Below are positions 1 through 5,224 of a stretch of 5,224 nt of DNA, piece by piece; positions within the stretch are counted from its first letter, which is position 1, and each line of letters starts with the position of its first letter. A program made the translations under genes and the position numbers. A model generated the notes under the pieces. It did no database searches. It was not told where the DNA came from and saw only the letters and a program-made list of their open reading frames with translations. The DNA comes from Gammaproteobacteria bacterium UBA6173. Its GTDB lineage: Bacteria; Pseudomonadota; Gammaproteobacteria; Pseudomonadales; Pseudohongiellaceae. The stretch covers positions 1 through 5,224 of the forward strand of contig DITX01000067.1 in assembly GCA_002422225.1 (NCBI GenBank), in the 5' to 3' direction.

Positions 1-1122
1 CCACCAGAACAAGTTATTGCAGAGAAGGCGGCACAAGAGGCCAAAACCAAAGCAACGGAGCAGGAACTGGGTTGGAGTGATGTAACACCTGTTGATGTGG
101 TTGGCCTGGAGGTGGGATACCGGCTTATCCCCTTGGTGGACAAAAACCAGGGCGGCCAACTGCTTGGTCGCATCAAAGGCATCCGTAAGAAACTCTCTCA
201 GGATCTCGGTTTTCTGGTGCCGTCGGTCCATATTCGCGACAACCTCGATCTGCAACCCAATGAATATCGCATCAATCTGATGGGTGTAAATATCGGAGGC
301 GCCGAGATTTATCCGGAACGAGAGATGGCAATCAATCCAGGACAGGTTTATGGCAGAGCGCAAGGCATTTCCGCCAAAGATCCGGCGTTTGGCCTAGAAG
401 CAATCTGGATAGAACCGAGTCAACGTGAGCACGTTCAGGCGCTTGGATACACCGTTGTAGATGCCAGCACGGTTGTGGCAACACACATGAATACCTTACT
501 GCAAAAACACGCGCATGAACTGTTGGGACACGATGAAGTTCATGAGCTGTTGGCCATGCTTGGCAAAACTTCCAAAAAACTGGCAGAAGAATTACCAACA
601 CTCATCAATCCCAATATTCTGCGCAAAGTCCTGCAAAACCTGCTGCAAGAGGGTATCCCCGTCAAAGATATGCGCAGCATCGGTGAAGCACTTGCAGTGA
701 CATCGTCAAAGACCATGGACTCGGTGTCATTGACCTCTGCGGTGCGTGTTGCACTGGCGCGGGTGATCATTCAGGGCATCTATGGCACCCGCGCAGAATT
801 GCCAGTGATGACACTTGACCCACAGCTGGAACAGATTTTGCTTAAAGCAGTACAGCAGTCGTCACAACATGCAGATGCGGCAAGTTCAGATGACAGCGTT
901 GTCATAGAACCCGGTATTGCAGAGCGATTACAGCAAGCATTGGTTCAGGCCGCGCAGCGGCAGGAAATTGCCGGCAACCCAGCAGTATTACTGGTTGGAG
1001 CACCGCTCAGACCGTTGTTGTCGCGTTTTGTACGCTTCACCTTAAGCGGCATCAAAGTGCTTTCGTATCAAGAAATACCAGATAACAAACAGATCACCAT
1101 CGTTGCGACCATCGGTCAGTAG
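1..1122 (+). CDS. flhA: Flagellar export gate protein FlhA, C-terminal part (5' end outside window)
   Basis: FlhA is an inner-membrane component of the flagellar type III export apparatus. Its cytoplasmic domain forms a ring that docks chaperone-substrate complexes. Frame 1 is open from base 1 to the TAG at 1120-1122, giving 373 residues, about half of the roughly 690-700 usual for the family. The N-terminal membrane half is therefore outside the window. The first 30 or so residues are a charged, Ala-rich linker. Typical FlhA-C blocks follow: GLEVGYRLIPLVD (residues 35-47 of this fragment), RIKGIRKK (57-64), the HIRDNLDLQP block, DPAFGLEAIWI (127-137), VVDASTVVATH (152-162), and the LRPLLSRF and ATIGQ blocks at the end. 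A GTG at base 97 could be read as a start, but the conserved frame continues upstream of it, so it is internal. No frameshift or missing block is visible. The gene is followed closely by flhF, as in Pseudomonas and Vibrio polar flagellar clusters. Confidence 0.97.
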   Translation, partial: PPEQVIAEKAAQEAKTKATEQELGWSDVTPVDVVGLEVGYRLIPLVDKNQGGQLLGRIKGIRKKLSQDLGFLVPSVHIRDNLDLQPNEYRINLMGVNIGGAEIYPEREMAINPGQVYGRAQGISAKDPAFGLEAIWIEPSQREHVQALGYTVVDASTVVATHMNTLLQKHAHELLGHDEVHELLAMLGKTSKKLAEELPTLINPNILRKVLQNLLQEGIPVKDMRSIGEALAVTSSKTMDSVSLTSAVRVALARVIIQGIYGTRAELPVMTLDPQLEQILLKAVQQSSQHADAASSDDSVVIEPGIAERLQQALVQAAQRQEIAGNPAVLLVGAPLRPLLSRFVRFTLSGIKVLSYQEIPDNKQITIVATIGQ

Positions 1123-1139
1123 GTCAAAAGGAAAATATC

Positions 1140-2300
1140 ATGCAACTGAAAAAAATACAGGCAAAAGACATGCGTCAGGCGATGATGCAGGTCAGGGATG
1201 AGCTAGGCGATGATGCGGCCATTCTGTCCAGTCGCAGCTTGCCAGCCGGTGGTGTGGAAGTGATAGCGACACTGGCACCGGCCGCGCCGCTTGCCAAACC
1301 AGTTGCCTCTGCGGCCAAATCTGCTGACGGGAACGTCAGCAAGGCAGAGTTCGGCGCGATGCGCTCAGAATTGCACAGCATACGTACCTTGTTGCAGCAA
1401 CGTATCAACGGTCTGGCATGGGAGCAATTTTCAAATAGATCGCCTGCACAAGCCGTAGTCTGGGAGCGACTGACAGCGATGGGCATTCCCGGTTTTCTGA
1501 CACGTCAATTAGTTGACAAAGCAGGCAACGGAAAAACCATTGACCAGAACTGGAAGCAGGTACTCGCAGCCTTGGTCAAAACCATTCCAGTGCTGGGCAA
1601 CGATCCCGTTCAAGACGGCGGCAGGTTTGCATTCGTTGGGCCAACCGGTGCTGGAAAAACCACCACGATTGCCAAACTGGCCACCCGTTATGTTTTGCAA
1701 AATGGCGCAGACAGTGTAGCTTTAGTGACAACTGACAGTTTCAGACTTGCGGCACACGAACAGCTCCGCACGCTGGGAAGGATTCTGGGCGTGACCGTCA
1801 AAGTTGTTGATGAACAGCATACCCTGCAAGAAACCTTGGCTGGATTGAGCCACAAAAAACTGATTCTGATTGATACCGCAGGCTTGCCAGCCGGACACCC
1901 GGAACAACAGCGACAGCTTGCCATGTTGCGCAGCGTCATAAACCTGCAGAAATGGCTGGTTCTCCCCGTCACCAGCCAAGCTCAGGTTTTGCGCTCCGCC
2001 TGGAAAACCTGTTCGACGGCAGGGATTTCTGCGTGTATTCTCACACACATGGATGAAGCCTGTGTGCTGGGTGATGCAATGGCGCTGGCCATTGAGCAAA
2101 AATTGCCAGTCGCCTACGAAACATTTGGCCAAGCAATCCCCGACGATATTGCAGTCGCGCAGGCGACTGCTTTGGTGAGGCGTGCAGTTGCGCTTGGCAG
2201 AGCGCAGGCAGAAGTGCCAGTTGAACGCGAACGCATGATGACGGAATATGGTGGTCAATCCCCAATTACACCCGAGCTCCGTCGTAGGGCGTCAATTTAG
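1140..2300 (+). CDS. flhF: Flagellar biosynthesis GTPase FlhF (SRP-type, polar placement factor)
   Basis: FlhF is a membrane-associated GTPase of the SRP/FtsY family that sets flagellar position at the cell pole. This one has 386 residues. Layout: an N-terminal B domain starting MQLKKIQAKDMRQAMMQVRDEL; a low-complexity Ala/Pro linker (about 45-65); then the helical N domain and GTPase G domain from about 75. Visible GTPase motifs are the P-loop GPTGAGKT (167-174), TTDSFR (197-202), DTAGL (245-249), an LTHMDEA segment at the guanine-specificity position (301-307), and GQAIPDDI (330-337) near the C-terminus. The G4 motif is odd: the family normally has TK-x-D, and here residue 303 is His. The protein seems shorter than the Pseudomonas homologue (about 430 residues as I recall), probably in the B domain and linker. 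Start ATG 1140 has AGGA at 1129-1132, spacing 7, and lies 17 bases after the flhA stop, so the two are probably co-transcribed. Identity is secure. Confidence 0.96.
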   Translation: MQLKKIQAKDMRQAMMQVRDELGDDAAILSSRSLPAGGVEVIATLAPAAPLAKPVASAAKSADGNVSKAEFGAMRSELHSIRTLLQQRINGLAWEQFSNRSPAQAVVWERLTAMGIPGFLTRQLVDKAGNGKTIDQNWKQVLAALVKTIPVLGNDPVQDGGRFAFVGPTGAGKTTTIAKLATRYVLQNGADSVALVTTDSFRLAAHEQLRTLGRILGVTVKVVDEQHTLQETLAGLSHKKLILIDTAGLPAGHPEQQRQLAMLRSVINLQKWLVLPVTSQAQVLRSAWKTCSTAGISACILTHMDEACVLGDAMALAIEQKLPVAYETFGQAIPDDIAVAQATALVRRAVALGRAQAEVPVERERMMTEYGGQSPITPELRRRASI

Positions 2301-2319
2301 ACTGAAACATTGAATAACT

Positions 2320-2351
2320 GTTGATCGTGGGTCAACGATCTGACTGATCTG
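2320..2351 (+). promoter_or_regulatory. Inverted and direct repeats in the fleN leader
   Basis: The 63-base gap between flhF and fleN contains GATCGT (2323-2328) and its exact complement ACGATC (2335-2340), with a 6-base loop. An overlapping pair, GTTGA (2320-2324) and TCAAC (2332-2336), could form instead but not together with the first. Right after comes a direct repeat GATCTG at 2337-2342 and 2346-2351, whose last base touches the fleN ribosome site (GGAG, 2351-2354). No T-run follows, so this is not a rho-independent terminator. A role in mRNA processing or in fleN translation is possible but unproven. The stems are short enough to be chance. Confidence 0.3.
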
Positions 2352-2363
2352 GAGAGTGTTGGG

Positions 2364-3170
2364 ATGCATCCCATACAAGTGCTTGCTGTCACTGGCGGCA
2401 AAGGAGGCGTTGGCAAAACCAGCATTTCCGTGAATTTGAGCATTGGACTTGCCCAATTGGGCAAACGGGTTGTATTGATGGACGCGGATCTGGGCCTCGC
2501 TAACGTCGATATTTTGTTAGGTATCAAGGCACAAAGAACCATTGAAGATGTACTCAAAGGAGATTGTGGCCTCGCTGATATTTTAATCGAGACCAATGGC
2601 ATCAAGGTCATTCCAGCCTCATCTGGTGTGCAGTCGCTGGTCAGTATGGGACCCGGTCAACATGCTGGTATTATAAGTGCCTTCAGTGAGTTAGCTGAGG
2701 TATTGGATGTATTGGTCATTGATACCGCTGCAGGCATTTCAGATTCAGTGGTCAGTTTTGTAAGGGCCGCGCAAGAGGTGTTGGTGGTTGTTTGCGACGA
2801 ACCATCGTCGATGACTGATGCGTATGCATTGATAAAGTTGCTGCATCGGGATTGCCAGTTGCGTGACTTCCGTATTTTGGCAAACATGACACGAACACCT
2901 GATGAAGGCCAAAATCTGTTTAATCGCTTTTCTGCGGTTGCCAGTCGATTTCTGGACGTCAATCTCAGATATGCAGGTGACATCCCCTTTGACGATAATG
3001 TGCGTAAAGCGTCACAAAGACAAAAGCCTCTGCTGGAAGCCTACCCAGGCAGTAAGGCTTCAGAAGCCTACCGGCGCTTGTCGCGAACTATCAGTCTGTG
3101 GCCGGTCCGGACAGAGGCGAGCGGGCAATTAGAGTTTTTTGTAGAAAGACTGGTGCAGAGTACGCTTTGA
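2364..3170 (+). CDS. fleN: MinD/ParA-type ATPase FleN (FlhG), flagellar number regulator
   Basis: FleN/FlhG is a P-loop ATPase of the MinD family that limits flagellar number. In Pseudomonas it does so by antagonising the master activator FleQ, and it also works on FlhF. The 268 residues show the deviant Walker A KGGVGKT (13-19, signature Lys13), the switch segment DADLGLANVD (40-49), the Walker B/switch DTAAG (120-124), CDEPSSMTDAYALIK (144-158), a DIPFDDNVRKA segment, and the C-terminal EFFVERLVQ typical of Pseudomonas-type FleN. ATG 2364 is the only plausible start: the frame is closed by TGA at 2322-2324 and no ATG, GTG or TTG lies between. GGAG at 2351-2354 fits it. As a result only about 10 residues precede the P-loop segment, and no DQAxxLR-type FlhF-activating motif is present. 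It lies between flhF and fliA, the usual position. Identity is secure; FleN and FlhG are two names for the same family. Confidence 0.96.
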   Translation: MHPIQVLAVTGGKGGVGKTSISVNLSIGLAQLGKRVVLMDADLGLANVDILLGIKAQRTIEDVLKGDCGLADILIETNGIKVIPASSGVQSLVSMGPGQHAGIISAFSELAEVLDVLVIDTAAGISDSVVSFVRAAQEVLVVVCDEPSSMTDAYALIKLLHRDCQLRDFRILANMTRTPDEGQNLFNRFSAVASRFLDVNLRYAGDIPFDDNVRKASQRQKPLLEAYPGSKASEAYRRLSRTISLWPVRTEASGQLEFFVERLVQSTL

Positions 3171-3237
3171 TGTTACCCATTCAATGTGACAGCAATATCA
3201 ATGAATCAGGGTGGCTTGAGCGACCCACAAAATCCCT

Positions 3238-3244
3238 GAGAGGG
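3238..3244 (+). promoter_or_regulatory. Ribosome binding site that decides the fliA start
   Basis: The purine run GAGAGGG ends at 3244. From AGG (3241-3243) to ATG 3250 the spacing is 6 bases, which is ideal. A GTG at 3244 in the same frame overlaps this site and has no other ribosome site placed for it. ATG 3250 is therefore preferred. Confidence 0.75.
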
Positions 3245-3249
3245 TGTTT

Positions 3250-3984
3250 ATGACAGCATCAAGTGGCGCCTCCCTGTATCAACAGGTGCAGTCGGACTCC
3301 ATGTCTGATGTTGTCATATTGCACGCACCCTTAGTAAAACGTATTGCCCATCACCTGTTGATGCGCATGCCATCCAGTGTTCAGTTAGACGACCTTGTGC
3401 AATCCGGTATGATTGGCCTGCTTGAAGCCGCCAGAAAATATGATGTCAGTAAAGGTGCCAGTTTTGAGACCTATGCGGGCATTCGTATTCGTGGCGCCAT
3501 GCTCGATGAAATCAGGCGTGGCGATTGGGCACCCAGATCTGTTCATCGCAAATCGCGCGAAGTTGCTGATGCCGTGCGCACCGTTGAGTCCCGAACAGGG
3601 ACTGATGCCAAAGATCACGAAGTTGCCGAGGAACTGGGTATTGATCTTGAGTCTTACCACAACATTTTGCAGGATGCGAGTGGCAGTCGCCTGTTCAGCT
3701 TTGATGATTTGACTGAAAGCGGCGGCGATTCCGTGTTGGAATCGGTGAATGAGGAGATCGCGGGGCCTTCTGAAGAGCTTCAGGAGGAGTCGTTCAAGTA
3801 TCATCTTGCGCAGGCAATTGAAGGCCTTCCTGAGCGGGAAAAGCTGGTGTTATCGCTTTACTACGATGACGAACTCAATCTCAAGGAAATCGGAGAAGTG
3901 CTGGGCGTGAGTGAATCGCGCGTCAGTCAGATCCACAGCCAGGCAGCACTGAGGTTAAGGTCACGTCTGCAGGAATGGAAATAA
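3250..3984 (+). CDS. fliA: RNA polymerase sigma factor FliA (sigma-28)
   Basis: FliA directs RNA polymerase to late flagellar and chemotaxis promoters (consensus TAAA-N15-GCCGATAA). It is held inactive by FlgM until the hook is complete. The 244 residues match the family length. Region 2 runs from about 20 to 93 and includes HAPLVKRIAHHLL, LDDLVQSGMIGLLEAARKYD and FETYAGIRIRGAMLDEIRRGDW. Region 3 (about 94-165) includes APRSVHRKSREV, DAKDHEVAEELG and SRLFSFDDL. Region 4 (about 185-240) has LPEREKLVLSLYYDDELNLKEIGEVLG followed by the helix-turn-helix end VSESRVSQIHSQAALRLRSRL. The start chosen is ATG 3250, giving an N-terminus MTASSG that resembles the Pseudomonas protein as I recall it. A GTG at 3244 would add two residues. 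The gene is 79 bases downstream of fleN with no terminator between, so it may be read from upstream, from a promoter I could not identify, or both. A FliA-type promoter stands in front of the next gene. Confidence 0.96.
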   Translation: MTASSGASLYQQVQSDSMSDVVILHAPLVKRIAHHLLMRMPSSVQLDDLVQSGMIGLLEAARKYDVSKGASFETYAGIRIRGAMLDEIRRGDWAPRSVHRKSREVADAVRTVESRTGTDAKDHEVAEELGIDLESYHNILQDASGSRLFSFDDLTESGGDSVLESVNEEIAGPSEELQEESFKYHLAQAIEGLPEREKLVLSLYYDDELNLKEIGEVLGVSESRVSQIHSQAALRLRSRLQEWK

Positions 3985-4061
3985 CACCTATCAGATACCT
4001 GTCGCGATCTCGCTTGCGCCCGCACATAATACCTCTCCCGATTTATTTTCTCTGTTAAGCC

Positions 4062-4088
4062 TAAATTTTTTAGTATTTCAAGCGATAA
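4062..4088 (+). promoter_or_regulatory. Sigma-28 (FliA) promoter for cheY-cheZ
   Basis: TAAA at 4062-4065, exactly 15 bases, then AGCGATAA at 4081-4088. The enteric and pseudomonad sigma-28 consensus is TAAA-N15-GCCGATAA, so the -35 is perfect, the spacing exact and the -10 matches 6 of 8, including the whole CGATAA core. Ten fixed core positions are matched; by simple counting a chance hit in this window on either strand is about 0.01. It lies in the only sizeable intergenic region, between fliA and cheY, oriented toward cheY. Transcription should begin around 4094-4097. Confidence 0.85.
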
Positions 4089-4092
4089 CCTG

Positions 4093-4128
4093 TTGGGGAA
4101 ACAGCTTTTACCGATATCTGTACCCCAA
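4093..4128 (+). promoter_or_regulatory. Stem-loop at the 5' end of the predicted cheY transcript
   Basis: TTGGGG (4093-4098) pairs with CCCCAA (4123-4128), and ACAG (4101-4104) pairs with CTGT (4118-4121). They are separated by a small AA/A internal loop and closed by a 13-base loop. That makes ten base pairs in all. No T-run follows, so it is not a terminator. Because the sigma-28 transcript should begin near 4095, the hairpin would sit at or near the very 5' end, where such structures can protect an mRNA from decay. The pairing is seen in the sequence; the role is inference. Confidence 0.45.
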
Positions 4129-4143
4129 ATGAACCTATAAGCT

Positions 4144-4148
4144 GGAGG
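4144..4148 (+). promoter_or_regulatory. Ribosome binding site that decides the cheY start (TTG)
   Basis: GGAGG stands 5 bases before TTG 4154 but 17 bases before the in-frame ATG 4166. The spacing supports TTG as the start. Confidence 0.7.
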
Positions 4149-4153
4149 CGGTT

Positions 4154-4546
4154 TTGGACAAAAACATGAAAATTCTCATTGTTGACGACTTCTCAACAAT
4201 GCGCCGTATTATCAAAAATCTGTTGAGAGATCTCGGATTTACCAATACTGCTGAAGCAGACGATGGCAGTTCAGCATTGCCGATGCTTGAAAAAGGTAGT
4301 TTCGATTTCCTGATCACAGACTGGAATATGCCAGGCATGACGGGTATTGAATTACTTGTAGCCTGTCGTGCCAGCGACAAACTCAAGACCTTGCCAATTT
4401 TGATGGTCACCGCAGAAGCCAAACGCGATCAGATTATTGCCGCCGCCCAAGCAGGTGTTAATGGTTATGTCGTAAAACCTTTCACCGCTGCCGCTTTGCA
4501 AGAGAAGATCGAAAAAATCTTTGAACGCATTGAAGCTGCAAGCTGA
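4154..4546 (+). CDS. cheY: Chemotaxis response regulator CheY
   Basis: CheY is the diffusible single-domain response regulator that, when phosphorylated by CheA, binds the flagellar switch protein FliM and changes motor rotation. With the TTG start it has 130 residues, one more than E. coli CheY, and the whole protein is one receiver domain. Active-site residues are all present: acidic pair Asp11-Asp12, phospho-acceptor Asp56 in TDWNMPGMTG, Thr86 in MVTAEAKRDQI, the switch aromatic Tyr105, and Lys108 in YVVKPFTA. The DFSTMRRIIKNLLRDLGF helix is typical of the CheY that pairs with CheZ. TTG 4154 is preferred over ATG 4166 because of ribosome-site spacing and because MDKNMKIL matches the length of the E. 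coli N-terminus. Some annotations would start at 4166 (126 residues). It is expressed from the FliA promoter upstream, with cheZ as its operon partner 10 bases downstream. Confidence 0.97.
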   Translation: MDKNMKILIVDDFSTMRRIIKNLLRDLGFTNTAEADDGSSALPMLEKGSFDFLITDWNMPGMTGIELLVACRASDKLKTLPILMVTAEAKRDQIIAAAQAGVNGYVVKPFTAAALQEKIEKIFERIEAAS

Positions 4547-4556
4547 GGGAAGGCCA

Positions 4557-5224
4557 ATGCCAACATCACAAGATATGAGTTTGATGGACATTGCCGATCA
4601 GGCAGCCGAGAATTTCACGACTGCATTGCGCGATCGTACCCGCGCACTGATGGCGAGTCTTGAAGGCAATGACCTTGCATCTGCCAGCGAACTGATTCGC
4701 CAGATCAATCTGACACGTGACGAGACCTTGTATCACGAAGTGGGTCGACTCACTCGTGCCTTGCACAATGCGCTGCGCGACTTTCACCTTGATATCGGTC
4801 TGCACGCATCAGCAAAAGTTGAACACGAACTTTCCGAAATGGCAGATGCGCGCAGCAGGTTGAACTACGTCATTAAAATGACCGAAGACGCTGCCAACCT
4901 AACCATGGATCGCGTAGATGAAGCAACGCCTATCATCCAGAATCTTGTTGATAGCGGTAAGGGACTTAAACAAGACTGGCAAGTTTTTGCTGCCAATCAA
5001 TCAACAATGACCGACGAACAGGCTGCTCTTTTTGCTCGGGTCGAATCGTATCTGGCAAAAGTGGCCAGTGACGGGCAGGGCATTCATAGTCGACTGACCG
5101 ATATTTTGATGGCTCAGGGATACCAGGATTTGAGTGGGCAAGTTATCAAGCGCGTCATCGATCTGGTCAGTGATGTTGAAAAGAGCTTGGTTCGCCTGGT
5201 CAAAATTGCCAGTAACGTCGAAGC
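4557..5224 (+). CDS. cheZ: CheY-phosphate phosphatase CheZ, N-terminal part (3' end outside window)
   Basis: CheZ removes the phosphate from CheY-P to end the signal. It is a dimer whose long helical hairpins make a four-helix bundle, with a flexible C-terminal helix that binds CheY. The frame is open from ATG 4557 to the window edge, 222 complete codons. I translated it by hand. The sequence is strongly helical. The conserved block SRLNYVIKMTEDAANLTMDRVDEA (residues 100-123) is present, as is MAQGYQDLSGQVIKRVIDLV (185-204). Asp191 and Gln195 in QDLSGQ align with E. coli Asp143 and Gln147, the catalytic pair, so the enzyme should be active. Pseudomonas CheZ is about 260 residues as I recall, so roughly the last 40, including the CheY-tethering helix, are missing. 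GAGG at 4545-4548 and AAGG at 4550-4553 precede the start; ATGs at 4575 and 4584 are less well placed. It is 10 bases from cheY and very probably co-translated with it. Confidence 0.95.
   Translation, partial: MPTSQDMSLMDIADQAAENFTTALRDRTRALMASLEGNDLASASELIRQINLTRDETLYHEVGRLTRALHNALRDFHLDIGLHASAKVEHELSEMADARSRLNYVIKMTEDAANLTMDRVDEATPIIQNLVDSGKGLKQDWQVFAANQSTMTDEQAALFARVESYLAKVASDGQGIHSRLTDILMAQGYQDLSGQVIKRVIDLVSDVEKSLVRLVKIASNVE

Noticed and set aside
97..99. GTG at 97 as a start of a 341-residue gene
   Set aside because: The same frame is open to base 1 and encodes recognisable FlhA just upstream (GWSDVTPVD), and no ribosome site precedes 97.
1722..2258. 178-residue open frame on the minus strand inside flhF
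   Set aside because: It lies wholly opposite the conserved GTPase domain, has a composition rich in Cys, His and Ser with no recognisable motif, and is a shadow of the real gene.
2991..2998. GACGATAA inside fleN, a 7 of 8 match to the sigma-28 -10 box
   Set aside because: The -35 position 15 bases upstream (2972-2975) reads TGCA, not TAAA, and the bases are explained by the conserved Asp-Asp-Asn-Val codons.
3036..3072. Direct repeat GAAGCCTACC at 3036 and 3063 with a complementary AGGCTT between
   Set aside because: Both copies are in phase and encode Glu-Ala-Tyr within a conserved part of FleN, so protein constraint and chance explain them.
3209..3226. GGGT...ACCC inverted repeat before fliA as a terminator or operator
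   Set aside because: The stem is interrupted by a mismatch, the inner loop would be only two bases, and no T-run follows.
3212..3230. TGGC in the fleN-fliA gap as a sigma-54 -24 element
   Set aside because: No GC/TTGC element stands at the required -12 spacing.
3385..3804. 139-residue open frame on the minus strand inside fliA
   Set aside because: It is antisense to conserved sigma regions 2 and 3 and shows no family features.
3985..4060. Terminator after fliA
   Set aside because: Only a tiny GCGA/TCGC pairing with a two-base loop is visible and the T-rich stretch is not preceded by a GC-rich stem, so no rho-independent terminator can be supported.
4110..4117. ACCGATAT in the cheY leader as a second sigma-28 -10 box
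   Set aside because: The matching -35 position (4091-4094) is TGTT, and the core ends in AT, not AA.

Overview
This window is a stretch of a polar-flagellum and chemotaxis gene cluster, all on the + strand. It encodes FlhA (3' part), FlhF, FleN/FlhG, FliA (sigma-28), CheY and CheZ (5' part). The gene order, a FleN close to the Pseudomonas type, and the presence of CheZ point to a gammaproteobacterium with a polar flagellum, in the broad Pseudomonas, marine and Cellvibrio-like range. GC content looks close to one half. I cannot name the genus from the sequence.

Layout. Bases 1-1122 are the cytoplasmic C-terminal half of the export gate protein FlhA, open at the left edge. FlhF (1140-2300) follows after 17 bases and looks translationally close to flhA. 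A 63-base gap with two mutually exclusive small inverted repeats and three GATC sites leads to fleN (2364-3170). A 79-base gap leads to fliA, whose start I place at ATG 3250 rather than GTG 3244. I see no convincing rho-independent terminator in any gap. The 169-base region after fliA is the only substantial non-coding stretch. It holds a sigma-28 promoter (TAAA-N15-AGCGATAA, 4062-4088), a stem-loop starting almost where that transcript should begin (4093-4128), and a strong GGAGG ribosome site. CheY begins with a probable TTG codon at 4154, and cheZ follows 10 bases after the cheY stop and runs off the right edge.

How the genes work together. FlhF places the flagellum at the pole and FleN limits flagellar number. 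FlhA is the export gate through which flagellar parts pass. FliA switches on late genes, and the promoter it should recognise stands directly in front of cheY-cheZ. This links hook completion (release of FliA) to production of the response regulator and its phosphatase. cheA and other chemotaxis genes would be expected just beyond the right edge.

This is an ordinary, well-known locus, and I did not find an undescribed system. The points most worth a second look are the His in place of Lys in the FlhF guanine-specificity motif, the structured cheY leader with a TTG start, and a FleN with no room for the N-terminal FlhF-activating helix.
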